DNA from: an uncultured Pseudoteredinibacter sp.
GTDB taxonomy: Bacteria > Pseudomonadota > Gammaproteobacteria > Pseudomonadales > Cellvibrionaceae
Direction of reading: 5' to 3'
DNA: 64,000 nt
Assembly: GCF_947500695.1 (NCBI RefSeq)
Contig: NZ_CANMSS010000011.1
Coordinates: forward strand, 111,833-175,832
Below, in pieces: positions 1 to 8,404 of the stretch; within the stretch, counting starts at the first letter, position 1; the number at the start of each line of letters is the position of its first letter. The notes under the pieces were generated by a model. That model was not told the origin of the DNA and made no database searches. It worked only from the letters and a program-made list of their open reading frames with translations. The translations under genes were made by a program, and so were the position numbers.

Positions 1-62
1 AACGAGGCATGCTTGCCGCGGATTTGATCCCCTACTTATCTGAGTTATTGGCGCAAGTTTGA
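1..62 (+). CDS. nnrD: C-terminal end of NAD(P)HX epimerase/dehydratase (partial)
   Basis: Only the last 19 codons are present; the reading frame begins at base 3 and stops at the TGA at 60-62. The visible tail (RGMLAADLIPYLSELLAQV) resembles the GLLAxDL...L end of the YjeF/NnrD dehydratase domain, which repairs hydrated NAD(P)H. The gene just before tsaE is yjeF/nnrD in E. coli and Pseudomonas, so position supports the call. The rest lies outside the window, so the domain structure cannot be checked. Confidence 0.7.
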   Translation, partial: RGMLAADLIPYLSELLAQV

Positions 63-75
63 TGGTGAGACTTTG

Positions 76-576
76 ATGGTGAAAATTGTTAAAGAGTTGG
101 CAGATGAGACTGCCAGCCTTGAGTTGGCTGCTGAGTTTTCAAATGCCTTGCAAGAGCAGTTAAGTACAACAAAGGAAGAGCTTTCGCTGAATTTTCCAGA
201 TGGCTTGGTGGTTTTTCTTTTGGGTGATTTAGGCGCCGGAAAAACGACCTTTAGTCGCGGTATTCTGCGTGGCTTTGGCCATCAAGGCGCCGTTAAAAGC
301 CCCACTTATACGCTAGTTGAACCTTATGATTTAACTGTGCCGGTGTTTCACTTTGACCTGTATCGCTTAGCGGATCCAGAAGAGTTGGAATATATGGGGA
401 TACGAGATTACTTTGCTCCAGGGCATCTATGTTTGATCGAGTGGCCGAGTCGAGGGGAAGGCTTTTTACCAGAGGCGGATATTGTTATTGAGATAACGGT
501 TCAGGGAACGGGCAGGAGCATAGAGTTACAGGCACAGAATCCCGCTAGTGAACGAATTTTGAAAAAGCTGGCCTAA
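76..576 (+). CDS. tsaE: tRNA threonylcarbamoyladenosine biosynthesis ATPase TsaE
   Basis: TsaE is the small P-loop ATPase that works with TsaB, TsaC and TsaD to make the t6A base at position 37 of ANN-decoding tRNAs in the cytoplasm. The Walker A motif GDLGAGKTT lies near residues 50-58, followed by the family signature KSPTYTLVEPY and a Walker-B-like LIEWP. The length (166 aa) is usual. A TTG at 73 lies directly before the ATG at 76; ATG is preferred because GGTGAG precedes it at a workable distance. It starts 13 bases after the nnrD stop and is probably cotranscribed with it. There is a gap of about 200 bases before amiB, so amiB may have its own promoter. Confidence 0.95.
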   Translation: MVKIVKELADETASLELAAEFSNALQEQLSTTKEELSLNFPDGLVVFLLGDLGAGKTTFSRGILRGFGHQGAVKSPTYTLVEPYDLTVPVFHFDLYRLADPEELEYMGIRDYFAPGHLCLIEWPSRGEGFLPEADIVIEITVQGTGRSIELQAQNPASERILKKLA

Positions 577-778
577 TAAAAAACGGCTTTCTAGTAGGGT
601 GTTAACAGCACATAAAAAAAGCGGCTATACTAGAGCTATTAGTTCACCTTTAAAGACTAGCAGCATAAGCTAGCTATAAGGCCATTTAACTGCCATAAGT
701 AGCAGTGAATTAATTATAAAAGAGCGTGTGCATCTGCGGTTTTCTCGCAGTTGTGTTTGACCATAATCGGGGGAAGCG

Positions 779-2134
779 ATGGGCTTTCGAGCAAGTAAAA
801 TTTTGCTGCCTAAATCATTGGGTTTAGGGCTTCTCCTATTGTCTTTACTACATACTTCCTTCCTGCAGGCCAAAGCTCAAATTGAAGGTGTGCGTTTGTG
901 GCGTGCGCCAGATCATACCCGGGTTGTATTTGACCTATCGGGTCCTTTAGAGCATAAGTTGTTCAGCCTAGAGAATCCTCATCGCTTGGTTTTGGATATG
1001 GAGTCTGCTGGCAACCAATTTGCACTTGCTGACATCGATCTTAGCAAGACACCTATTCGACGCATTCGCAGTGGCGCGCGTGATAAGCATGATTTACGTG
1101 TGGTGCTGGATCTCAATGAGCAGGTGAAGCCGCGTAGCTTTTTATTGAAAAGCCACGGCGATAAACCTGACCGTTTGGTGCTGGATCTATTCGATAAAAA
1201 TCTGCGCACTGAAAAAAAGTTGGAGCAGAGCCAGCCCAGCCAAAAGCGTGACATCATTATTGCAGTTGATGCAGGGCATGGTGGTGAAGACCCTGGCGCT
1301 ATAGGGCCAGGCCGCCTGCGAGAGAAAAATGTAGTGATGGCTATCAGCAAAGAGCTGGTGCGCCAAATCAATCAGGTGAAGGGCTACAAAGGAAAGCTGG
1401 TTCGCACTGGCGATTACTATATCGGTTTACGAAAACGCCGGAACATTGCTCGCGATATGCGCGCCGATTTATTTATTTCAGTGCACGCGGATGCCTTCAA
1501 ACACCCTAGTGCGAGTGGTGCCTCGGTGTTCGCCTTATCTAGACGTGGTGCAACCTCAGAAACAGCTCGCTTTCTCGCCCGCAAAGAAAACGAGGCCGAC
1601 TTAATCGGTGGTGTGGGAGGCGTAAGTTTAGAAGATAAAGATGAGGTCTTAGCGGGTGTTTTAGTGGATCTTTCGATGACCGCTAGCTTAAGTTCAAGCT
1701 TGCAGGTGGGCGATAAAGTACTCAAATCGATGGGTAAGATTGCCAAGTTACATAAGCGCCGTGTTGAACAGGCTGGCTTTGCGGTGTTGAAGTCGCCGGA
1801 TGTGCCTTCGATATTGGTGGAAACTGGCTTTATTTCCAATCCTAAAGAAGCTAAAAACTTAGGCAGCAGCCGTTATCGTAAAAAGATGGCCAGCCAGATC
1901 TTTAAGGGGGTTAGGACCTACTTTGATGATAAACCACCAGTAGGCACTTACTTGGCATGGGTGAAAAACGGTAAGCAAAATGGCCGCTCCAAAGAGTATA
2001 TTATTGCCAGTGGCGATACACTGTCTGGCATTGCTGTGGAATACAAAACCTCGGTAGCGGCTATCAAAAAGGCTAACAAGTTAAGCAGTTCCCGTATTCG
2101 GGTTGGCCAGCGCTTAAAAATCCCGACTTCTTAA
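779..2134 (+). CDS. amiB: N-acetylmuramoyl-L-alanine amidase with AMIN and LysM domains
   Basis: Periplasmic zinc amidase that cleaves the stem peptide from peptidoglycan during daughter-cell separation. Order: a hydrophobic signal segment (about 10-32), an AMIN septal-targeting domain (about 36-138), an Amidase_3 catalytic domain (about 158-382) and one C-terminal LysM repeat (about 406-449). Expected zinc and catalytic residues are visible: H167 in DAGHGGEDPGA, E182, H236 in SVHAD and E348 in VETGF. A long insertion between residues 270 and 320 matches the blocking helix by which EnvC or NlpD-type activators control this class. The AmiB-with-LysM layout and the position before mutL are typical of Pseudomonas-type genomes. 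Symbol by synteny; amiC-like naming is possible. Confidence 0.95.
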   Translation: MGFRASKILLPKSLGLGLLLLSLLHTSFLQAKAQIEGVRLWRAPDHTRVVFDLSGPLEHKLFSLENPHRLVLDMESAGNQFALADIDLSKTPIRRIRSGARDKHDLRVVLDLNEQVKPRSFLLKSHGDKPDRLVLDLFDKNLRTEKKLEQSQPSQKRDIIIAVDAGHGGEDPGAIGPGRLREKNVVMAISKELVRQINQVKGYKGKLVRTGDYYIGLRKRRNIARDMRADLFISVHADAFKHPSASGASVFALSRRGATSETARFLARKENEADLIGGVGGVSLEDKDEVLAGVLVDLSMTASLSSSLQVGDKVLKSMGKIAKLHKRRVEQAGFAVLKSPDVPSILVETGFISNPKEAKNLGSSRYRKKMASQIFKGVRTYFDDKPPVGTYLAWVKNGKQNGRSKEYIIASGDTLSGIAVEYKTSVAAIKKANKLSSSRIRVGQRLKIPTS

Positions 2135-2264
2135 GCTCCGTCTTAGTCTCGCTTCTTGCTTCCTTCTAGCTTCCTTCCGAAAGGTTCAGCTCATATTCTT
2201 TGGGGGTGATAAACTCCTCGAACCTCGTTACACTTCCCGCCTTGTCTGTACGGATCTATTGCCC

Positions 2265-4157
2265 ATGTCGAAAATCAAGCTACTTAGCCCCCGCCTTGCT
2301 AACCAGATTGCCGCTGGTGAGGTGGTCGAGCGGCCCGCTTCTGTGATTAAGGAACTGCTGGAAAACAGCCTAGATGCCGGTGCCACTAGAGTTGAAGTAG
2401 AGATTGAAGCTGGTGGTGTTAAATTGATGCGTGTTAGGGATAATGGCGGCGGTTTGGCAAAAGAGGATTTACCACTCGCGCTCTCTCGCCATGCCACCAG
2501 TAAAATCTATGAGCTAGATGACCTTGAGGCTGTGGGGACTTTGGGTTTTCGTGGTGAGGCTTTGGCGAGTATTAGCTCGGTTTCTCGTTTAACTCTCACC
2601 AGTAATTCTGGGGAGGCTGGACAAGCCTGGCAGGCCAGTGCCGAGGGGCGGGATATGGTCGCTGAGCTTAAGCCTGCTGCGCATCCACAGGGCACTACGG
2701 TCGAGGTGCGGGATTTGTTTTTCAATACTCCGGCTCGCCGAAAGTTTTTGCGTACAGAAAAAACTGAGATGAATCGCATCGACGATGTCATTAAGCGCTT
2801 AGCGATGTCACGTTTTGATGTCAATTTTGTGCTGCGTCACAATGGCAAAGCTATTCACAATCTCCCTGTTGCCAGCAATCAGCATGAAAAAGAACGTCGC
2901 CTAGCGCAGATCTGTGGCCCAGCGTTTATGGAAAATGCGGTGCACTTGGATATCGAACGCAGTGGCTTGCGTTTATGGGGTTGGGTCGCCTTGCCAAGCT
3001 TCTCCCGCAGCCAGGCGGATATGCAGCACTTTTATGTCAATGGGCGCGCCATTAGAGATAAGTTGGTAACCCACGCAGTAAGGCAGGCTTATCAAGATGT
3101 TTTGTATCATGGTCGCCACCCGGCGTATGTCTTATACCTTGAGCTAGATCCGGCTACTGTGGATGTCAATGTTCACCCTACCAAGCATGAAGTTCGCTTT
3201 CGCGATAACCGTATGGTGCATGACTTTTTGTTTCGAAGCTTGCATCGGGCTCTTGCCGAAGTTCGCCCAGATGATCAATTACCGAGTGCTGATGCCAATG
3301 TTCTACAGGCCACTACAGCACCGATTAGCGGTGTAGCGGCAGGGGAGTTTAAACAGCAGGAGGCGATGGATTTCCGTGCCCAAAGTGCTGGCTTTAGCAG
3401 TGCCAATATGACGCCAAACCAGTCCAGCTTTGCACCATCCTCTGCGCCTGCTTATGCGCCGGAACGTCCTGCCGAGCATCAATTGCGTGAGCAGATGGCA
3501 AACTACGCTCAAGTTGTTGCGCCAAGTTCACAGGGCGGCTCGCTAGAAAATATTGAAACACAAGACGAACAAATTCCGCCATTGGGCTATGCGATTGCGC
3601 AATTAAAAGGCATTTATATTCTGGCTGAAAATGCACAGGGAATGGTTGTTGTTGATATGCACGCCGCTCACGAAAGGGTGGTGTATGAGCGGATGAAGAT
3701 TTCTTTTGCCGCCGAAGGCATTAAAGCTCAGCCCTTGTTGGTACCGCAAAGTTTAGCGGTAAGCCAAAAAGAAGCCGATTTTGCTGAGCAGTTTAGTGAT
3801 AACTTTAGCTCATTGGGCTTTGTGATCGAAAGAGCGGGCCCAGAGACTTTGTTGGTTCGCCAGGTTCCGATGATGTTGCACAAGGCTGATGTGGAAACCC
3901 TGGTGCGAGATGTGCTGTCTGATTTAATTGAGTACGGCGATAGTCGTCGTATCACCGAGCACGCCAATGAAATTATGGCGACTATGGCCTGCCATGGATC
4001 TGTGCGAGCGAATCGCAAACTTAGCATTGCAGAAATGAATGCTTTGTTAAGGGATATGGAGGCCACCGAGCGCAGCGGCCAATGTAATCACGGGCGTCCA
4101 ACCTGGTCGATGCTAAGCCTGGACGAAATGGATAAGCTCTTTATGCGGGGACAGTAA
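2265..4157 (+). CDS. mutL: DNA mismatch repair protein MutL
   Basis: MutL couples MutS mismatch recognition to strand removal. The N-terminal GHKL ATPase shows ENSLDAGA, RDNGGGL and GFRGEALASI; the DFFNTPAR-like loop reads DLFFNTPARRKFL. The C-terminal dimerisation domain carries DMHAAHERVVYE, which fits the endonuclease motif DQHA(x)2E(x)4E except for M in place of Q, and also ACHGS and CNHGRP metal-site motifs. E. coli MutL lacks these, whereas endonuclease-active MutLs such as the Pseudomonas one have them, which suggests MutH-independent repair here. The ATG at 2265 is preferred over a TTG at 2259. Its last 17 bases overlap the convergent GGDEF/EAL gene. Confidence 0.96.
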   Translation: MSKIKLLSPRLANQIAAGEVVERPASVIKELLENSLDAGATRVEVEIEAGGVKLMRVRDNGGGLAKEDLPLALSRHATSKIYELDDLEAVGTLGFRGEALASISSVSRLTLTSNSGEAGQAWQASAEGRDMVAELKPAAHPQGTTVEVRDLFFNTPARRKFLRTEKTEMNRIDDVIKRLAMSRFDVNFVLRHNGKAIHNLPVASNQHEKERRLAQICGPAFMENAVHLDIERSGLRLWGWVALPSFSRSQADMQHFYVNGRAIRDKLVTHAVRQAYQDVLYHGRHPAYVLYLELDPATVDVNVHPTKHEVRFRDNRMVHDFLFRSLHRALAEVRPDDQLPSADANVLQATTAPISGVAAGEFKQQEAMDFRAQSAGFSSANMTPNQSSFAPSSAPAYAPERPAEHQLREQMANYAQVVAPSSQGGSLENIETQDEQIPPLGYAIAQLKGIYILAENAQGMVVVDMHAAHERVVYERMKISFAAEGIKAQPLLVPQSLAVSQKEADFAEQFSDNFSSLGFVIERAGPETLLVRQVPMMLHKADVETLVRDVLSDLIEYGDSRRITEHANEIMATMACHGSVRANRKLSIAEMNALLRDMEATERSGQCNHGRPTWSMLSLDEMDKLFMRGQ

Positions 4158-6573
4158 GGGAATCGTTTTCCCTTTGTTGTCTCTGGGCATTTAACAGTTC
4201 AATAAGTTCTTTCTGTGTAAGGGGTTTGGCGAATAGATAGCCTTGACCATAATCACAGCCATTTTGATTTAGGAACTGATGTTGCTCTGGGTTTTCGATG
4301 CCCTCTGCAACAACCTTCAGTTGCAATTTGTGAGCCATGGCGATTATCGCCGCCGTAATTTCCATATCGCTCTGGCTGCTAGGAATGTCCATAACAAAGG
4401 AACGGTCGACTTTTAGGATATCTACTGGCAGTGATTTCAAGTAGCTTAGGGAAGAGTAGCCGGTACCAAAATCATCTATCGATAGGGTAACCCCTAAATC
4501 ACGTAGCTTTTGCAAAAGCTCAAAGCTCTCTTCCATATTGCCCATTACCATGGATTCGGTAATTTCCAGCTCAAGATGCTCGGTCGGGAGCCCAGTGGCT
4601 GCTAAGGTTTTTTCTACTGATCTTAAAAAGCCTGGGTCGGTAAATTGTCGAGCCGAAATATTTACCGCCACCTTAATGGGGGGTAAGCCAGCCTGTAGCC
4701 AGCCGGCAACTAAACGGCAGCTTTCTTTTAGAATCCATTCGCCCACGGGAACAATTAAGCCGGTCTCTTCTAGTGTGTCGATAAACTGATCAGGGTATTG
4801 CATGCCCTTGCTTGGGTGGTTCCAGCGGATAAGGGTTTCCATGCCGCATATCTCACTGTTGTGGATATGCACTTGGGGCTGGAAATACAATACAAATTCT
4901 CGATTGGCCAGAGCGCTACGCAATTCGTTTTCAAGTGACAGCTGGCGGGCCGCTCGCAGGGTAAGCTCTTTGCTAAACGGGCAGTATTTATTACGGCCCA
5001 TGGCTTTCGCCTGATACATTGCTAGGTCAGCGTTTTGAAGAAGCTCTTCAGTGCTGATGCCATCATGAGGGGCAACAACGATTCCAATGCTGGCAGAGAT
5101 GTTAATCTCGGTTCCAGAAATATGGATCGGCATAATTAAGGTGCTGAGGATATGAGACGCCAATGCGTGAGTCTCGCTGGGGTCTTTTACGGTATCAATT
5201 AGAATGCAGAACTCATCACCGCCCAGACGGCCAACAACATCTGCCGCACGCACACAAGATTTTAAACGGTTTGAAACAATACCCAGTAATTTGTCGCCGG
5301 CGCTATGGCCAAGCGAATCATTGATGCGTTTAAAATTGTCCAAGTCTAAAAACAATAAAGCGAAACCTGTTTGATTTCGTTTGTAACGTCGTTGGCGCAG
5401 TTTGATTTCTTTTAAAAAACAATACCGATTCGCCAGCCCAGTTAGATTATCAAACATGGCTAAGTTTTTAAGCTCGTCAGTGCTTTCTTGTAACTGCATT
5501 TGCAGCTGATCCAGCTGGGTGGATAACTCGCCCTCGGCTTCCAGGAGTTGGTCAACTTCATCAGCAAAGAAGCGGCGTGGTTTTTGCTTTTTTAGTAAGC
5601 TAGATGCCAGCTCATATTCCCCTTTGATTAAGGTACGCATAATTTTAGTTTGACGGATCATGCGATTAAGCGGGGAGAGCATCATAATGTACAGTGCAAT
5701 ACAACCTATCAATAGCGGGCCAATAATCTGGCTGAGCGACTGCTGCTCGATATCCTGGGTTGCCTGAACGGATTGACTAATGTCGGCTAGGATAACGAAG
5801 CTCAAGCGAGCATCCATAAACTGCGGCATCGAAAAGATACTGATGTCGTAAGTTCGATTATTTGAAGATACACTTTGGCTTGTGCCGATGCTGTCGGTGA
5901 AGCTGCTTTGATGCGAAAGTCTAATAATATGGGCTAGATTCTTCTGCCTTTGAGTTAAGTGCAAAATAGATTGCGCCCACTCGGGGATGTCAGGATTTTT
6001 AATATGCGGGCGTCGACTAATAATACCGATATCGGTTTTGGTAACTCGGCGAAAATCATCCAGCATTTGACTAAGCTGAACATCGATTTGGATCAAGAGC
6101 GGGCCGCGGGGGCCAATTAGTGGCACCAGTATGGATTGCAGGCAGTGGCTTTCACAGCTTATCTTTGAGCCCGATTGGGTTCCGTTTAAGGCTTGCTTGA
6201 TCAAATTGTCTGGCATTCCGGGCGATTGCCCCCAGCTGTTTAATTTCTTGCCGCTGTCAGAATAAAGAGTGATGCCTTCAATTCCCCAGTCTGCTTGCAG
6301 ATACAGCCAATAGCGAGCAATAACCTGCTCTAAGTTTTGGCCTGGGTTGGATTTCATGGCTTCCGGAATACCGCTGGCGACTTGCTTTAAATGTTGTTCA
6401 GACTGGGTGATAAGGCCGTTAAGTAAGCTGATATGTTGTTGATGAATTTCCGCGCGCTCATTGGCGTTAGCTTTGCTCGCTCTTTGATCAATAAAGTAAA
6501 AGAAGACGCCACATAAAAATGCCAGTAATAGACTAACGGCAAGAGTGGCTTTCCATCTTAGACTGATAAACAT
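4141..6573 (-). CDS. Membrane-anchored sensor with GGDEF and EAL domains (c-di-GMP turnover)
   Basis: An 810-residue inner-membrane protein. A first membrane segment (about 10-29), a periplasmic sensor of roughly 245 residues with no family I recognise, and a second segment (about 278-300) precede a linker with coiled-coil character. The GGDEF domain has the intact active site GGDEF at 451-455 and an RAAD inhibitory site five residues before it. The EAL domain reads ETL at 579-581 and keeps the NISARQF, EITES, DDFGTGYSS and AEGIE motifs, so phosphodiesterase activity is plausible. Two cysteines (about C140 and C144) in the sensor might form a disulfide. The gene lies on the opposite strand between mutL and miaA, which are often close in gammaproteobacteria, and ends inside the mutL 3' end. 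Net activity is not predictable. Confidence 0.93.
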   Translation of the reverse strand: MFISLRWKATLAVSLLLAFLCGVFFYFIDQRASKANANERAEIHQQHISLLNGLITQSEQHLKQVASGIPEAMKSNPGQNLEQVIARYWLYLQADWGIEGITLYSDSGKKLNSWGQSPGMPDNLIKQALNGTQSGSKISCESHCLQSILVPLIGPRGPLLIQIDVQLSQMLDDFRRVTKTDIGIISRRPHIKNPDIPEWAQSILHLTQRQKNLAHIIRLSHQSSFTDSIGTSQSVSSNNRTYDISIFSMPQFMDARLSFVILADISQSVQATQDIEQQSLSQIIGPLLIGCIALYIMMLSPLNRMIRQTKIMRTLIKGEYELASSLLKKQKPRRFFADEVDQLLEAEGELSTQLDQLQMQLQESTDELKNLAMFDNLTGLANRYCFLKEIKLRQRRYKRNQTGFALLFLDLDNFKRINDSLGHSAGDKLLGIVSNRLKSCVRAADVVGRLGGDEFCILIDTVKDPSETHALASHILSTLIMPIHISGTEINISASIGIVVAPHDGISTEELLQNADLAMYQAKAMGRNKYCPFSKELTLRAARQLSLENELRSALANREFVLYFQPQVHIHNSEICGMETLIRWNHPSKGMQYPDQFIDTLEETGLIVPVGEWILKESCRLVAGWLQAGLPPIKVAVNISARQFTDPGFLRSVEKTLAATGLPTEHLELEITESMVMGNMEESFELLQKLRDLGVTLSIDDFGTGYSSLSYLKSLPVDILKVDRSFVMDIPSSQSDMEITAAIIAMAHKLQLKVVAEGIENPEQHQFLNQNGCDYGQGYLFAKPLTQKELIELLNAQRQQRENDSLTVPA

Positions 6574-6998
6574 TGTGTACTCTTGCTGGCTTTAGGCATT
6601 GGGGCTGTCTTTTTGGCTGTTGCTCAGCCGTCCTAGAGGATTCCGCTAGGGGTGCCGGCGATGCGGCTCCCATTTATTTTCAATCCATTGTTACTGCGAC
6701 ACGTGCAGCGATCTTTGCGCCGCACTCCTAAGCATAGTCTAGTATTAGAATCATTTACTGCATTATTGGCTGCTACGCTTAATGGTAATACCTTTTTGCA
6801 GCGCATGACGTTGGAACAGGCGATTATCCCTAAATAACAGACTAAATTATGGGGCGCTGTTCAAAAATGGAAACCTTGTCATGCTTACTTAACGATTATC
6901 GGCAGATAAGCCCTAATTATTAAGTTCTATATAGCCAGTTTTTGCACTAAATAGCGCGAAGGTGAGAGAATAATTTAATTCGCAGTTATACTGAATAT
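6574..6998. other. Intergenic region between divergent GGDEF/EAL gene and miaA
   Basis: This stretch must contain the promoters of the leftward GGDEF/EAL gene and of miaA. No convincing sigma-70 pair with good spacing was found. It holds one possible small open frame (6661-6837), listed separately. Confidence 0.5.
6661..6837 (+). CDS. Possible small basic protein, unrecognised
   Basis: A 58-codon frame beginning MRLPFIFNPLL and ending EQAIIPK. An AGGGGTG tract lies about ten bases upstream of the ATG and could serve as a ribosome binding site. Codon use does not look very different from neighbouring genes. It is rich in Leu and Arg, has no clear membrane span, and I recognise no family. It may equally be a chance frame in a promoter region. 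Confidence 0.25.
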   Translation: MRLPFIFNPLLLRHVQRSLRRTPKHSLVLESFTALLAATLNGNTFLQRMTLEQAIIPK

Positions 6999-7997
6999 AT
7001 GACGTTTACTATATCTTTTGGAGATAGCACCCTGCCACAAGTAGTGTTTTTAATGGGGCCGACGGCCTCTGGCAAAACGGCCCTTGCCTTGGAGATAGCA
7101 AAGCAGCTGCCGGTAGAGATTATTAGTGTCGATTCCGCCTTGGTCTATCGCGGAATGGATATTGGTTCGGCTAAACCGAGTGCTGCTGAACTTGCACAAG
7201 TTCCGCACCATTTAATTGATATTCGAGATCCTGCCAGCCCGTATAGCGCTGCCGATTTTCGTGTCGATGCCGAAGCTTTGGTTGAGCAGATTATCGCTCG
7301 CGGCAAAACCCCTGTTTTGGTGGGTGGCACCATGCTTTATTTTAAGGGCCTTCTTGAGGGCATGGCTGACATGCCAGCGGCAGATCCTACTATTCGTGCA
7401 GATATTGAACAGCTGGCACAGCAGCAGGGCTGGCCAGCTGTGCATGCTGAGCTTGAAAAAGTGGACCCTGTAGCCGCTGCGGCCATTCATCCGAATCATT
7501 CTCAGCGCCTCAGTCGTGCTTTAGAGGTGTATCGATCCTGCGGCCAGACCATCACCGAGTTGCGCAGGCAACAGCAGGCGGGTGCAGGGGATAGTTTTCA
7601 AGACCGTTACCAAGTATTGCAAATGGCCATAGCACCGCACGATCGAGGCTTATTGCATCGGAGAATTGAGCAGCGATATCGACAAATGATCGAGCTGGGC
7701 CTATTGGATGAAGTAAGGGCAATGTACCGACGGACTGATTTACATGTCGCCTTGCCATCTGTGCGAGCCGTGGGCTATCGTCAAATCTGGCAGTACCTAG
7801 ATGGTGAGTTAACCCTGGATGAAGCTGTGGAAAAAGCCATTGTGGCAACCCGTCAGTTGGCGAAAAGGCAATTGACCTGGCTAAGGGGCTGGCCTGAACT
7901 AAACTGGGTTTACATAGACAAAGAAGATGGGCAATTGTTACCGGAAGGTGAAATTATCGCCCAAGCAATGGGATTTATTGCCCGAAAGGACATATAA
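6999..7997 (+). CDS. miaA: tRNA dimethylallyltransferase MiaA
   Basis: MiaA transfers a dimethylallyl group to A37 of tRNAs reading UNN codons, the first step to ms2i6A. The P-loop GPTASGKT lies near residues 20-27; SVDSALVYRGMDIGSAKP is the family signature with the catalytic Asp; GGTMLYFKGLLEGMADMPAAD marks the substrate region. The length (332 aa) is normal. The chosen ATG gives a short N-terminal extension before the P-loop, as in homologues. It precedes hfq by 140 bases, as in E. coli and Pseudomonas, and its 3' end may hold an hfq promoter. Confidence 0.96.
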   Translation: MTFTISFGDSTLPQVVFLMGPTASGKTALALEIAKQLPVEIISVDSALVYRGMDIGSAKPSAAELAQVPHHLIDIRDPASPYSAADFRVDAEALVEQIIARGKTPVLVGGTMLYFKGLLEGMADMPAADPTIRADIEQLAQQQGWPAVHAELEKVDPVAAAAIHPNHSQRLSRALEVYRSCGQTITELRRQQQAGAGDSFQDRYQVLQMAIAPHDRGLLHRRIEQRYRQMIELGLLDEVRAMYRRTDLHVALPSVRAVGYRQIWQYLDGELTLDEAVEKAIVATRQLAKRQLTWLRGWPELNWVYIDKEDGQLLPEGEIIAQAMGFIARKDI

Positions 7998-8037
7998 TGT
8001 TTATGTCAGTTGTAAAAGGCCTCATTTGAGACCTTTA
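7993..8037 (+). promoter_or_regulatory. Possible hfq promoter -10 and leader hairpin
   Basis: A perfect TATAAT (7993-7998) overlaps the miaA stop codon but has no good -35 at normal spacing. Downstream, an imperfect hairpin at 8014-8037 (AAAGGcCTCA-TT-TGAGaCCTTT) would lie in the hfq leader. In E. coli hfq has promoters in and near miaA, so a promoter here is plausible. Confidence 0.35.
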
Positions 8038-8137
8038 TTACGCTTGTTTCTGCCTCTTTTGAGCCGTCCCCAGCGATTTTTGGCTTTGAAGAGTGTTTTT
8101 GCAGGAAGTTTTTTGCTTATTTTTAAGGAGAATAACA

Positions 8138-8389
8138 ATGTCAAAGGGGCATAGCCTACAAGACCCTTACCTGAATGTGCTTCGTAAAGAGCGTATTCCA
8201 GTGTCCATCTACTTGGTAAACGGTATTAAGTTGCAAGGCCAGGTCGAATCTTTCGATCAGTTTGTGGTTTTGCTAAAAAACACCGTTAGCCAAATGGTTT
8301 ATAAACATGCAATTTCTACGGTTGTTCCTTCTCGCCCAGTTCGTGTGCCTATGCTGAATCCAGCAGCAGGTGAAGGCGAAGAAGGTTAA
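8138..8389 (+). CDS. hfq: RNA chaperone Hfq
   Basis: Hfq is the hexameric Sm-like protein that pairs small RNAs with mRNAs. The 83-residue product has the Sm1 region (LQDPYLNVLRKERIPVSIYL, about 7-26) and the Sm2 signature with YKHAISTVVPSR (about 56-67). The C-terminal tail is short and acidic (GEGEEG), as in Pseudomonas and unlike the longer E. coli tail. The ATG at 8138 has a strong AAGGAG ribosome binding site; a longer frame reading from upstream is unlikely because that segment matches no Hfq. It lies 15 bases before hflX. Confidence 0.98.
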   Translation: MSKGHSLQDPYLNVLRKERIPVSIYLVNGIKLQGQVESFDQFVVLLKNTVSQMVYKHAISTVVPSRPVRVPMLNPAAGEGEEG

Positions 8390-8404
8390 TCAAAGAGGGT
8401 AACC

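Noticed and set aside
7927..8154. 75-residue frame overlapping miaA end and hfq start
   Set aside because: It runs through the miaA 3' end and hfq ribosome site in another frame and matches nothing.
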